64,000 bases of DNA, from assembly GCA_964602595.1 (NCBI GenBank), contig CAZRRO010000009.1:124001-188000 (forward strand), in the 5' to 3' direction. Positions 24,931-33,686 of this stretch are shown one piece after another. Source of the DNA: CAIWAH01 sp964602595 (GTDB lineage: Bacteria > Verrucomicrobiota > Verrucomicrobiia > Limisphaerales > UBA9464). The notes under the pieces are model-generated. The model saw only the letters and a program-made list of their open reading frames with translations. It did not search any database and was not told where the DNA came from. Each line of letters starts with the position of its first letter. Positions within the stretch are counted from its first letter, which is position 1. Both the position numbers and the translations under genes were made by a program.

Positions 24931-25665
24931 ATGACAACCCTGCCCCGCACCTTCCTCACCGCCGCGCTAACGGCCACTGTGAACTTGGCCACCCATGCGG
25001 CTGTGTTCGACTTCCAGTTCAACGGCACCTTGGAAAGCACAGGGGGAACCGGCCCAAGCCTGATGGACTTGGGCGCGAGCAACGGGTTCACCACGGCCAC
25101 CGTTGATGGCGTGTCCACGACGGTCTTTAGCTTCGCCCGCAACACGGGATTGGGGCTGGATGTTTCGGCGTTGCCTGACAAGAACCTCTACACCTTGGTC
25201 GCGTTGTTCGAGTCGGACGGCGGCGGCCAGTTCGGGTTCACGCGCATCTCGCAGTCGAAGAACTTCACGTCCGACGTCGACGGTCTTTACTGGCTCGACA
25301 GCCGTTTCTGGCTCAATGGCAACGTGGGGCCTAATGGTGTCCATCAGTTCGGGCGCTTTGAACAGGTCGTGTTTGTAAACGACCACGGCAGCTTGAGCGC
25401 CTATCTGGACGGCACGTTGCAATTGAGCGTCGCTGGGGACGCCTCGGTCAGCGCCGCCAACCTGATGCATTTCTTCCGCGACGAAGGCCCGGGCGAGGAT
25501 TTCAGCGGCCAAGTCGCCCGCCTCCGCCTCTATGACACCGCCCTGACGTCGGCCGAAATCGCCGGGCTCGACCGGCTCGCGCCCGTGCCCGAACCCCGAG
25601 AATACGCAGCCGCCGCCGGCCTGGCCCTGGCCGCCTTCGGCACGTGGCGTCGGTGCCGGCGCTAG
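24931..25665 (+). CDS. PEP-CTERM secreted protein with LamG-like domain
   Basis: A 244-residue exported protein. It has a signal peptide (MTTLPRTFLTAALTATVNLA...), a concanavalin/LamG-like beta-sandwich (YTLVALFESDGG, GRFEQVVFVNDHGSLSAYLD, FSGQVARLRLYDTALTSAEI) and a C-terminal PEP-CTERM anchor: VPEP, hydrophobic helix, then TWRRCRR. PEP-CTERM proteins are sorted by an exosortase, which is not in this window. The ATG at 24931 gives a proper signal peptide; an in-frame GTG at 24841 would not. It is the first secreted gene of cassette 2. Carbohydrate or glycan binding is possible but not shown. Confidence 0.82.
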   Translation: MTTLPRTFLTAALTATVNLATHAAVFDFQFNGTLESTGGTGPSLMDLGASNGFTTATVDGVSTTVFSFARNTGLGLDVSALPDKNLYTLVALFESDGGGQFGFTRISQSKNFTSDVDGLYWLDSRFWLNGNVGPNGVHQFGRFEQVVFVNDHGSLSAYLDGTLQLSVAGDASVSAANLMHFFRDEGPGEDFSGQVARLRLYDTALTSAEIAGLDRLAPVPEPREYAAAAGLALAAFGTWRRCRR

Positions 25666-25722
25666 GAAAATCATCGATGAACCAAAGATTCCCCGCGTCA
25701 CCACTCCTCTCCGACACCGCTC

Positions 25723-26427
25723 ATGCACACCCTCTCCTCTCGACGTTCCCTCCTCTGTGCCGGCCTATTGCTGGCCCCAGTCCTCACCCACGCCGCCGTG
25801 TTCAGCTTCGGCGAAGATTGGTCCATCAGTGCAAATCCCCAGAACAGCTACAGCTACGGCCACGCCGCGAACACGACGGACCCGCTGACACTGTTTGACC
25901 AAGGGTATGCGCCGCAGGCTGGCCTCGAGGTTTGGCGGACCTTGAATGTGGACTTGCCCTTGGTCGTGAAGAACACCACCGACAGCGACATCAGCACCGG
26001 CACACCGTTCGTCTGGGCCGCCGCGACTCGGTTCTTGACCGTGCACCCCAGCTTCAGCGGCGAATACTCCGTCATCAGCTACGCGCTGCCCATGACCGGC
26101 ACGGTTGCGTTCACCGCGGACTTCGCCAGTCACGACACCGCCGGCGCGACTACCGACGTTCATGTCATTCTCGACGGGACCGAGCTCTTCTCCGGGTCCA
26201 TCAACGGCATCGGCAGCGCCCTGTCATACGCTACGCCCGAGGGCGGCCTCGCGGTCACGGCCGGGGATACGCTGGAGGTCCGGGTGGGCTTCGGGACCGG
26301 GGGCTACGCATTCGATTCCACAGGCGTGAAATTGGAGGAGATCGTCACCGCGGTCCCCGAACCCAGCGACTGTGCTGCCATCGCCGGCTTGGCCTTGGTC
26401 GCCTTCGGAGTCTACCGCCGCCGATAG
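25723..26427 (+). CDS. PEP-CTERM secreted protein of unknown function
   Basis: A 234-residue exported beta-rich protein. The signal peptide (RRSLLCAGLLLAPVLTHA) is followed by a domain with VDLPLVVKNTTDSDIST, a VAFTADFASHDTAGATTDVH segment and VTAGDTLEVRVGFGTGGYAF, then a PEP-CTERM tail (VPEPSDCAAIAGLALVAFG, YRRR). I do not recognise the middle domain; carbohydrate-binding-like jelly rolls look similar. It follows the LamG PEP-CTERM gene by 57 bases and shares the same sorting signal type. Confidence 0.78.
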   Translation: MHTLSSRRSLLCAGLLLAPVLTHAAVFSFGEDWSISANPQNSYSYGHAANTTDPLTLFDQGYAPQAGLEVWRTLNVDLPLVVKNTTDSDISTGTPFVWAAATRFLTVHPSFSGEYSVISYALPMTGTVAFTADFASHDTAGATTDVHVILDGTELFSGSINGIGSALSYATPEGGLAVTAGDTLEVRVGFGTGGYAFDSTGVKLEEIVTAVPEPSDCAAIAGLALVAFGVYRRR

Positions 26428-26532
26428 GCCAAAGCCAAAGGACGCAGAGGGCAACGACACCGGTTATTAGGCCGGAACGGAGCGCCTTCTTGCGATCGCC
26501 TCCCGCCGTTTCCGTTTCACTTCCAGAAGCCC

Positions 26533-28836
26533 ATGAAACCGCCCGCCTTCCCCGCACGCGCGCACATCGTCCTGGCCCTGGCCATCCTGCAGTGGTTCGC
26601 CTGGCCAGCCCCGGCCCATGCCCAGAGCAGCGCGTTCACTTACCAGGGGCGGCTGCAAGCCCACGGCAAACCGGCCGAGGGCAGCTATGACCTGCGGTTC
26701 TCGCTGTTCAACGCGCTGACCGACGGGAAACAAATTGCCGAGACGCTCAACCAGCAGGGTCTGACCGTCTCCGGCGGCCTGTTCACCACCGCTCTCGACT
26801 TTGGGCGCGACGCGTTCACGGGCGCTGACCTATGGCTGGAAGTTGCCGTCCGACCGACCGGAACGGAGCGCTTTGTGCCGCTCCGGCCCCGGCAGGCCAT
26901 CAATCCCGCCCCCTACGCCCTCTATGCGCTCACCCCCGCAGGACCGGCGGGGGCGCAAGGCGAACGGGGCTTCACCGGCCCGGCAGGTCCCAAGGGCGAC
27001 CTTGGGGCCGTCGGTCCGGTCGGTCCGGTCGGCCCCAAAGGACCGCAGGGAGTGCCCGGAACGGCGGGGTTGACCGGTCCCAAAGGCGATCCCGGAGCCG
27101 CGGGCGCCACTGGCCTAAAGGGTGACAAAGGCTCGCGCGGGGCCACTTGGCGCGGCCCCTGGGCGGCCGTCACCGGTTACGCTGCGGACGACGTGGTCTT
27201 CCAGGGCGGCTCCGCTTGGATCGCCAAGCGGACCAACACCGGCGTGACTCCGGCCGAGGGCGGCGCCGACTGGGATTTGCTCGCCCGCAAGGGTGCCGAT
27301 GGCGGCGCGCTGGCCAGTCCCCAGACCATCACCACCACCGACCAGACCTCACTGGCCCTAAGCGGCAGCCACGCGGGCGGCACCTGGCTCAATCTCGGTA
27401 ACACGGCGGCCGGGGGGAAGAGCTGGAACCTCATCTCGAGCGGCCCCGGAAACAGCGAAGGTCCGGGAAAACTACTGCTCCGTGATCCGACGCAGGGGGT
27501 CGTCATGACTCTTTCCAGCAACGGCAATGTCGGCGTCGGCACCACCAGTCCGCAGGCCCGGCTCGACGTGGCCGGTGGCAAACTCGCCACCGAAGGACTC
27601 CAACTGAAGGCCACCACCACTCCGGGCTCCGTGCTCGCCGCCGCGGATTCCCAAGGCAACGCCCAGTGGAGCGCCAACCTGCGGGTGGCGGCCCAGCAGT
27701 CGACCGAACCCCTGGGACCGCCGGGCGCATTTGTCGCCAAGCGGACGGCCAGCGTGGTGGCCGGCGCGGCCGTAAATGCCATCACCGGCGGTGCCTTGGG
27801 AGCGACCGTCAGCGGCGGTGGCTTCGGCTATAGTTCCGCCCCGCGAACCGACCAGCCCAACATCGCGGGCGGCAACTACGCCACGGTGCCCGGCGGCCTC
27901 AACAACCAGGCGCTGGGCGACTACAGCCTTGCCGCCGGCCGCAACGCGCGGGCCGAGCACCACGGCAGCTTTGTTTGGGCAGACAGCCAGGCTGGCAATT
28001 TCAGCTCCGGGACCAGTAACCAGTTCCTCATCCGCGCTCAAAACGGCGTCGGCATCAACACGGCAAATCCCGCAGCCACTCTTGATATCCGCGGCGTGGA
28101 TCCCGCTGTGGAACTCCGCAACGAAAACGACGGCGGCCGTGGCGGCTTTCTGGAAAACACTTTCTCCGCCCTTCAACTCGGAATGTTCGCCGAAAGCGAG
28201 GGCCACGGGCAGATCCCCACCGCCGGTCGCCGCGCCTTCCTGGGGTTCGACGCTGATGGTCGCGTCGGTTCCCTGACCAACGACCTCACCCACCCTTCCG
28301 CCCCTGCCTTCCGCAACCTCCTCGACGACGGCAATGGTAATGGCCGCATAACTGGCAACCTCTACGCCAAGAACATGCCTTTCATTGTCTTCAAGCATGA
28401 GGCCCTTCCAAACTTCGCCGGAAGCCTCGATCAAGGAGCAATGTGTGAGGAATATGAAGTCTACGAAATCGTAGTCGATGCGCCCGCGGCAGGTGCGATT
28501 TGGGTGACCGGAAGCGTCACCTTGTCTGGTGTGGCTCGTGCTGGTAGCGGCGCCTGTGACCACGGTCCGTATCCATGGGATACTACCCGGGCCAATACGA
28601 GCGGAGGGCGACTGCTTCTATGGCTGGATCGCGTCACTTCCTCCGAAGCCGTCACCGTTTCATTCGAACACCGAGAATTCGATCCCGACTCGTATCTTGG
28701 CCTTCGCTGTGACGTATCCAACTTCACGTTGGTCGAAGGCCCCCAGCAGGTCCGATTCAAGCTGAAGGCAGTCCGCCAAGCCGCGTTGGGCACCAGGCAA
28801 AAGAGCCTAGGGGCGATGTATTTCCCATCTCGCTGA
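26533..28836 (+). CDS. Secreted collagen-like fibre protein with YadA-like head and atypical C-terminal domain
   Basis: A 767-residue exported protein. After the signal peptide comes a beta domain (residues about 35-135), Gly-X-Y collagen repeats (about 136-205: GPAGPKGD, GPVGPKGPQGVPG), a short module resembling carbohydrate-binding family 5/12 (AVTGYAADDVVFQGGSAWIA), trimeric-adhesin-like repeats (GNYATVPGGLNNQALGDYSL, LAAGRNARA), and fibre-shaft text (VGINTANPAATLDIRG) as in tail-fibre-like proteins. The C-terminal roughly 150 residues differ: at 28381-28500 G+C is 62 of 120, against 44 of 60 at 27901-27960, suggesting a domain acquired by recombination. A trimeric surface fibre is inferred. 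There are no phage genes nearby. Confidence 0.78.
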   Translation: MKPPAFPARAHIVLALAILQWFAWPAPAHAQSSAFTYQGRLQAHGKPAEGSYDLRFSLFNALTDGKQIAETLNQQGLTVSGGLFTTALDFGRDAFTGADLWLEVAVRPTGTERFVPLRPRQAINPAPYALYALTPAGPAGAQGERGFTGPAGPKGDLGAVGPVGPVGPKGPQGVPGTAGLTGPKGDPGAAGATGLKGDKGSRGATWRGPWAAVTGYAADDVVFQGGSAWIAKRTNTGVTPAEGGADWDLLARKGADGGALASPQTITTTDQTSLALSGSHAGGTWLNLGNTAAGGKSWNLISSGPGNSEGPGKLLLRDPTQGVVMTLSSNGNVGVGTTSPQARLDVAGGKLATEGLQLKATTTPGSVLAAADSQGNAQWSANLRVAAQQSTEPLGPPGAFVAKRTASVVAGAAVNAITGGALGATVSGGGFGYSSAPRTDQPNIAGGNYATVPGGLNNQALGDYSLAAGRNARAEHHGSFVWADSQAGNFSSGTSNQFLIRAQNGVGINTANPAATLDIRGVDPAVELRNENDGGRGGFLENTFSALQLGMFAESEGHGQIPTAGRRAFLGFDADGRVGSLTNDLTHPSAPAFRNLLDDGNGNGRITGNLYAKNMPFIVFKHEALPNFAGSLDQGAMCEEYEVYEIVVDAPAAGAIWVTGSVTLSGVARAGSGACDHGPYPWDTTRANTSGGRLLLWLDRVTSSEAVTVSFEHREFDPDSYLGLRCDVSNFTLVEGPQQVRFKLKAVRQAALGTRQKSLGAMYFPSR

Positions 28837-28873
28837 GCACTGCTCGCTAATCCTCACCCGGCCGTTTGTAGTC

Positions 28874-29878
28874 ATGAACCAGTGTCTCGCCACGTTCACT
28901 ACCGCTTTGCTTCTGTTGCCCGCTGTCACGTTGTTGGCAGCCGACGACTACGCGATCGACTGGTATCAGATCGGCAGCGGGGCCGGCACCACCAGCCGCG
29001 GCGAGGACTACGCGCTCGCAGGCACCATCGGCCAGGCCGCCGCGGGCGGAACGATGATGGGAGCCGAGTTTGCGCTGACTGGCGGCTTCGGCGCGGTGCA
29101 TGCCTTGCAGACCGAGGGCGCACCAGAGTTGGTAATCTACCTGACCGAAACCACCGCCGTGCTCGTCAGTTGGCCCGCGCCTTCAACCGGGTGGGAATTG
29201 CGCCAGAGCGTGGACCCGGCCTCCGCCGTGTGGACGGTGCCCGCCGAACCGGCGAACGAAGATGGCAAGGTCCGCTTCATCGTCGTCGTTCCGGCCGGCG
29301 GTCTGAGATTTTACCGGCTGTTCGCCGTCGATCCGGCCGTGGCTGATCAGGATGGTGACGGCTTGTCCGACATCTTCGAGCAGCGATACGGCTTCGACCC
29401 GGCCAATCCCGATCAAAACCACAACGGGGTGCCCGACGGCCTCGACGACGAGGACGGCGACGGCGTGTCCAACTCCGTCGAGCTGCTGCTCGGCCTGAAT
29501 CCGCGAGACGCCTTCACCTACCCGCCGACACGCGACAACGAGCTCGACCGCGATGCCGACCACCTCACCGACGCACGCGAGGCGCAGCTCGGCACCGACT
29601 GGCTGAGGGCGGACACGGACGGCGACCGGTTCACGGACGACGCCGAACTGCTGGTGGGCAAGGATCCGCTCAACCGGCGCTCGTATTCGCTGGGCGTGCG
29701 ACTGACCCAACCAACCGAAACGATCCACCGCCGTCTGTCCGGCCCCAGCTCGCCGTCCGCCGCCGTCATTGCCCAGCCGCCGGTCGAAGCATTTGCACCG
29801 GGCCGCTCCGCCGGCTCGGTGCCACAATTCCACCTCGGATTCCCCCCGGTGGAGGTCCGCACTGAACCGAGTCCTTGA
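28874..29878 (+). CDS. Secreted TSP3-repeat protein with GRPPVEV-like tail
   Basis: A 334-residue exported protein. The signal peptide (CLATFTTALLLLPAVTLLAA) is followed by a short N-domain (GTIGQAAAGGTMMGAEFALT), an Ig/FN3-like part, thrombospondin type 3 calcium-binding repeats (residues about 155-275: DQDGDGLSDIFEQRYGFDP, DTDGDRFTDDAEL) and a tail with IAQPPVEAFAPGR and GFPPVEVR. From the TSP3 repeats onward it matches the C-terminus of the 13003 giant protein, including the FAPGR and PPVEV elements, so it is a reduced counterpart in cassette 2. It lies 37 bases after the fibre gene and 26 bases before the glycine-rich gene, suggesting a common transcript. Confidence 0.8.
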   Translation: MNQCLATFTTALLLLPAVTLLAADDYAIDWYQIGSGAGTTSRGEDYALAGTIGQAAAGGTMMGAEFALTGGFGAVHALQTEGAPELVIYLTETTAVLVSWPAPSTGWELRQSVDPASAVWTVPAEPANEDGKVRFIVVVPAGGLRFYRLFAVDPAVADQDGDGLSDIFEQRYGFDPANPDQNHNGVPDGLDDEDGDGVSNSVELLLGLNPRDAFTYPPTRDNELDRDADHLTDAREAQLGTDWLRADTDGDRFTDDAELLVGKDPLNRRSYSLGVRLTQPTETIHRRLSGPSSPSAAVIAQPPVEAFAPGRSAGSVPQFHLGFPPVEVRTEPSP

Positions 29879-29904
29879 ACCGTTTTCCAACCTACAAATC
29901 ATAC

Positions 29905-31035
29905 ATGAAAACCAGGCACATCCTCCCGTTCGCCGCCCTGCTCGGCACGCTGGTCACCGCTGCGCCCTTCGACTCAGGCAGCACGGGCGCGCTCGGCGAC
30001 CTGCTTGTCACCAACGCCACCGTCATTCCGCTGCCACCCGACGGCGTGCTGCATTACAAGCGCGTCGAAATCACCCGGGAAGGCTCGGTGACGTTTGTCA
30101 AAAACGCGCTCAACACGCCGGTGACCTTGGTGGCCCAAGGCGAAGTCATCATCGCTGGTGACCTGCTCTTGGACGGCACTGGGCCGACCGGAGGCGATCC
30201 CGGCCGGGCCGGGCCCGGTGGCTTTGACGGCGGCCGCGGAAACTCCGGCGACCAACCGGCCGGGCCGGGCCGGGGACCGGGCGGAGCCAAGCCGGGCTTC
30301 GAATTCGGCGCCGGGTCCGGCGCCTACGCCGACCAAGGTGAAACCGGCGGCGGCCGCGGCGCGGTGGCGGGAGATACGTATGGCGATCCGTTGCTGCTGC
30401 CGGTCATCGGCGGCTCAGGGGGGGGCGGACGGACAGAATGCTACTGCGGCGGCGGCGGGGGCGGCGGGGCCATCCTGATTGCCTCCAGTATCCGCATCGC
30501 CCTGCCTACCGCCGAACATGGCGTTTTCGCACGCGGAGGAAGTGCCCTGCAGAACGGGGGCTCCGGCGGGGCCATCCGACTAGTGGCTCCCGTGGTGGAA
30601 GGCGTAGGAACCTTGAACGTCATCGGTGGCGCCCACTCGGGCTCGGGACGGATCCGGATCGATTCACCCGATGCCTCCAAGGCGACGTTCGCGCTGGCGG
30701 GTCACTGGTCCATCGGTTCGTTGATGCTCACCAAATTGCCGATCGAGCCGAAGCTCAACCTCCTCAAGATCGGCGACAAAGACATTCCGCAGGACGCCGC
30801 CGGCACGGTGATCGTTGTGTTACCCAGCGGCACGCCCGCCGAGCGAATCGTGCAGGTGCAGGCGAAGGATTTCGGCTCGGTCGTGCCCATCCGCGTCACG
30901 CTCACGCCCGACTACGGCAACCGCGTGATCGTGGACGCGGAACTGGACAATACCGCCGCGGGAGTCGCGACAGTGAATGTGCCCGTCACCTTTCCGCTCA
31001 ACGTCACGGTTGCCGTGAACGTCTGGACCCGCTGA
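29905..31035 (+). CDS. Glycine-rich secreted protein, last gene of cassette 2
   Basis: Paralogue (376 residues) of the protein at 18753. It has a signal peptide (MKTRHILPFAALLGTLVTAA), the shared N-domain (SGSTGALGDLLVTN, LPPDGVLHYKRVEIT), a Gly-rich centre containing CYCGGGGGGGAILIASSIRI, and a C-terminal beta domain ending FPLNVTVAVNVWTR. Two cysteines (CYC) in the Gly-rich part are absent from the first copy. ATG at 29905 gives the same signal peptide start as the paralogue; an in-frame start at 29875 would add ten unrelated residues. Function is unknown; its fixed place at the end of both cassettes suggests it is a core product of the module. Confidence 0.77.
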   Translation: MKTRHILPFAALLGTLVTAAPFDSGSTGALGDLLVTNATVIPLPPDGVLHYKRVEITREGSVTFVKNALNTPVTLVAQGEVIIAGDLLLDGTGPTGGDPGRAGPGGFDGGRGNSGDQPAGPGRGPGGAKPGFEFGAGSGAYADQGETGGGRGAVAGDTYGDPLLLPVIGGSGGGGRTECYCGGGGGGGAILIASSIRIALPTAEHGVFARGGSALQNGGSGGAIRLVAPVVEGVGTLNVIGGAHSGSGRIRIDSPDASKATFALAGHWSIGSLMLTKLPIEPKLNLLKIGDKDIPQDAAGTVIVVLPSGTPAERIVQVQAKDFGSVVPIRVTLTPDYGNRVIVDAELDNTAAGVATVNVPVTFPLNVTVAVNVWTR

Positions 31036-31060
31036 ATTTCAAACAATCCAAACTTGGGAC

Positions 31061-31090
31061 GGCGCTTTGGCTTCGGCTGAAGCGCCGTTT
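31061..31090 (+). terminator. Terminator of cassette 2 (TTCG loop)
   Basis: GGCGCTTTGGC (31061-31071) pairs with GCTGAAGCGCC (31076-31086), including two G-T pairs, around a TTCG tetraloop, followed by GTTTCGGTT. It is the counterpart of the terminator at 19925. Confidence 0.8.
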
Positions 31091-31132
31091 CGGTTGGCCG
31101 GAGCGGGGAACCTTGAGCCAACGACACAATCG

Positions 31133-32242
31133 TCAGGTCGGAATCTCTTCGGCGGCGGCTTCGTCGGCCTTGGCCGCGCTCTGTTCCAGTTCGGCGCGGT
31201 TCTGGGACGCCTCGATCTTGATGTAGTGGAGCACGATGGGGGCGAGGATCATGCCCGGGATGCCCATCAGCTTTTCGCCCACCAGCAGGCCGATCAGGGT
31301 CATCCACATCGGGTTCTTGATGCGGTCGCCGATGATCTTTGAATTGAGGAAGTATTCCAGCTTGTGGACCACGACCAGGAACGCCAAGGCAACCAAGGCC
31401 ATCTTCGGGGAGATACTGAATCCGACGCCGGTGATGACCGTGTTGCTGATCAGGTTGCCCACGATGGGCAGCAGGCCGCACAAGAACGTGAGGATCGTCA
31501 GGACCGGCGCATACGGAAACCCGGCGCCGAACAGGAACAGGCCGGTGAAGGCGGTGTTGATCGCTGAAATGAGGATCTGGGCGCCCATGACCTGGGTGAA
31601 GCTGCGATAAAACGTCCGCACCCGGACCGCCAGCTCCCGCATGGTCGTCGCATAGAGGCTGTGCCGGCTAATGTCGGGGTCGTGGTCCAGGTTGAGCCGG
31701 GCGTTCAGGAACAGGCTGATGGCGATCACGATCCCAATGATAAGGTAAACCACCTGGAACACGGCCGCCCGAACGTAGTTGGAAATCTCCGCCACCTTGT
31801 TCTGGGCCTCTTCCAGCGCCCACTTGCGCAAGTTACGCATCTGGTGCGGGGAAGCGGCAGGCTGGTTGGTGCTGGCGGCCTCAACTCCGGCGGAGCCGAC
31901 GTCGGGCAAGGTATTGGTCCGTCCCGGCGTTTCCTCCGAGAAAAACGGCAGCTCAATTCCCTGCTTGTCCGCGTAGTCAACGATCGCGGGAATCGACGCG
32001 GCGGCGATGCGCGGAAACGCCACCGAAGCCTGCCGGCTGAAGAAGACCAACCCGTAAAAGACCAAGCCTAGCACGCCGAAGAACAGCACGATACCCAGCG
32101 GCTTGCTGCGACCGAAGCTGAGCTGGCGGAGGGCGAAATAGCCGAAGAATGCCGTGAGCAGCAGCGTCGCCATGTGCAGCCACCCGACAAGGGCCACCGC
32201 CACGACCATGATGACGTAGGAAATCCGCTGGGGTTGACTCAT
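31133..32242 (-). CDS. AI-2E family transporter (PerM/TqsA-type permease)
   Basis: A polytopic inner-membrane protein of 369 residues, the usual size for this family, members of which export small molecules or act in sodium/proton antiport; substrate cannot be told from sequence. Predicted membrane segments lie near residues 8-35, 50-68, 160-180 and four or more in the C-terminal half. Family signatures are seen in LTILTFLCGLLPIVGNLISN and LEYFLNSKIIGDRIKN, then MWMTLIGLLVGEKLMGIPGM. It ends in a charged tail. It faces the cassette 2 terminator and lies about 100 bases after galM on the same strand. Confidence 0.88.
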   Translation of the reverse strand: MSQPQRISYVIMVVAVALVGWLHMATLLLTAFFGYFALRQLSFGRSKPLGIVLFFGVLGLVFYGLVFFSRQASVAFPRIAAASIPAIVDYADKQGIELPFFSEETPGRTNTLPDVGSAGVEAASTNQPAASPHQMRNLRKWALEEAQNKVAEISNYVRAAVFQVVYLIIGIVIAISLFLNARLNLDHDPDISRHSLYATTMRELAVRVRTFYRSFTQVMGAQILISAINTAFTGLFLFGAGFPYAPVLTILTFLCGLLPIVGNLISNTVITGVGFSISPKMALVALAFLVVVHKLEYFLNSKIIGDRIKNPMWMTLIGLLVGEKLMGIPGMILAPIVLHYIKIEASQNRAELEQSAAKADEAAAEEIPT

Positions 32243-32345
32243 TTGTGCGCAGCCAAGCTGTCGGTTTCACGCGGCCGGGCAACGGAAATCCCGCCCGATC
32301 ATTCCAGCGGCACCGGCCGGAAGCCCTCAAGCCCCACCAGCGGCG

Positions 32346-33395
32346 TCATTTCGCCGAGAACCGGAACACGGTGGTGGTGTCGTAGACTTCGCCCGGACGC
32401 CAAACCGACTTCGGGAACTGCGGCAGGTTGACGGCGTTGGGGAAATTCTGGGTTTCCAGGCAGAAGGCGCCGTGCCGGCCAAAATTGACCCCGCCGGTGC
32501 AATTGAACCCTTCGGCCGGGAAGAAGTTGGCCGTGTAAAGCTGGATACCGGGCTGGTCCGTGAGCACTTCCAGGATCCTCCCGTTTCCCGGTTCGTGGAC
32601 CCGCGCAGCCAGCGCGAGGGATTTCCCGCCGCTGTTGAGGACGAAGTTGTGGTCGTAGCCGGTCGGCGTCAGCCCGGTCTGCTCGATTCGCGCTCCAAGG
32701 CGGTGCGGCGAGGTGAAATCCAGCGCGGTGCCCGCCACCCGCGCAAGCTCCCCGGTTGGGATCAGGCCGCCATCCACCGCGGTAGCCCGGTCGGCGGCCA
32801 AGACCAGCTCATGATCATGGATCGTGCCGCCGCCGGCGAGGTTGAAGTAACTGTGATTGGTCAGGTTGATGGGCGTTGCCCGATCGGTGGTGGCCCGATA
32901 GTGGATTCGCACTTCGTTCCGTTGGTTGAGGGAATAGGTGACGGCGACCTTGAGGGTTCCCGGATATCCCTCCTCACCGTCGACGCTGGTGTAGAGGAAT
33001 TCCACCGACGCCTCGTTGGCGTCCATGGTTTCGCGATTCACGGACCAAAGGCGTTTGTCGAAGCCCACCTTGCCACCGTGCAGGTGGTTGGGCCCGTTGT
33101 TGATCGCCAATTGGTAATTCTGCCCGTCGATCGTGAATTGCCCTTTGGCAATCCGGTTGGCTACCCGCCCGGCGATCGCGCCGAAGAATGGGTGCCCTTG
33201 CAGGTAGCGCGGCAGATTATCGAAACCGAGCACCACATTGCCCACCGTCCCACCGCGGTCGGGCATGTGCAGTTCGGTGATGATCAGGCCGTAATTGGTG
33301 ACCTTGAGCAGGGCGCCATGGCGATTGCGGAAGATGTGGAGCGAAACCGCGCGCCCATCGGGCAGCGCGCCAAAGCCGGTCTTTTCGAGGTGCAT
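32346..33395 (-). CDS. galM: Aldose 1-epimerase (mutarotase), start of reading frame affected by upstream frameshift
   Basis: Interconverts alpha and beta anomers of aldoses such as galactose and glucose. From ATG 33395 the 349-residue product keeps the complete catalytic domain: NHLHGG (His104/His106), NHSYFNLAGGG (His181) and the catalytic base Glu314 in FCLETQN. Two to three further motifs (NRIAKGQF, GYDHNFVL) fit the family. The open frame extends upstream to 33578 without a natural start, but the adjacent frame encodes a good export signal (see 33396-33541), so the ancestral protein was probably a Tat-exported lipoprotein. As it stands, the protein would be cytoplasmic. Confidence 0.9.
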   Translation of the reverse strand: MHLEKTGFGALPDGRAVSLHIFRNRHGALLKVTNYGLIITELHMPDRGGTVGNVVLGFDNLPRYLQGHPFFGAIAGRVANRIAKGQFTIDGQNYQLAINNGPNHLHGGKVGFDKRLWSVNRETMDANEASVEFLYTSVDGEEGYPGTLKVAVTYSLNQRNEVRIHYRATTDRATPINLTNHSYFNLAGGGTIHDHELVLAADRATAVDGGLIPTGELARVAGTALDFTSPHRLGARIEQTGLTPTGYDHNFVLNSGGKSLALAARVHEPGNGRILEVLTDQPGIQLYTANFFPAEGFNCTGGVNFGRHGAFCLETQNFPNAVNLPQFPKSVWRPGEVYDTTTVFRFSAK

Positions 33396-33541
33396 GGTTC
33401 GGTTGCGGCGTCCGGAACTGGCCTCATGGGAACCGTTATCGCGGATGCGGATAGCCGTTCGGCCAGTCGCGCAGCCGCCTGCGAAGGCAGAGCCGCCCAA
33501 CACACGACCAAAGCATCGCGCCGCGTGAGGAGAGGTTTCAT
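33396..33541 (-). pseudogene. Disrupted Tat/lipoprotein signal peptide of the galM gene
   Basis: ATG at 33541 starts MKPLLTRRDALVV, a twin-arginine-type start, and then runs out of frame. Two bases later the galM frame reads LGGSAFAGGC followed by ATGRTAIR, the second half of a lipoprotein signal with an AGGC lipobox. Removing one TG from GTGTG at about 33501-33506 joins the two into one continuous signal peptide in frame with galM. This is either a real slippage mutation or a sequencing error. Confidence 0.65.
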
Positions 33542-33686
33542 GGACGCCGGCCGCAGAGAATTCACGGGAGACGCGCACTCCGCAAGCCGGCAGGCCGCTA
33601 TCCGGGCTCCAGCGCCGCAGCCCCTTTCCCCTTAAAAGCTGGCAGCCGCGACTAGCGCTTCAGTGACGGTCGGGTAACGTCCAGCG

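Noticed and set aside
26533..28836. Prophage tail fibre
   Set aside because: Despite tail-fibre-like text, the protein has a signal peptide and no phage structural or lysis gene lies nearby; a surface fibre fits better.
33579..33686. Possible yybP-ykoY manganese riboswitch upstream of the TerC-family gene
   Set aside because: The context is right, but the conserved riboswitch core could not be found in the leader.
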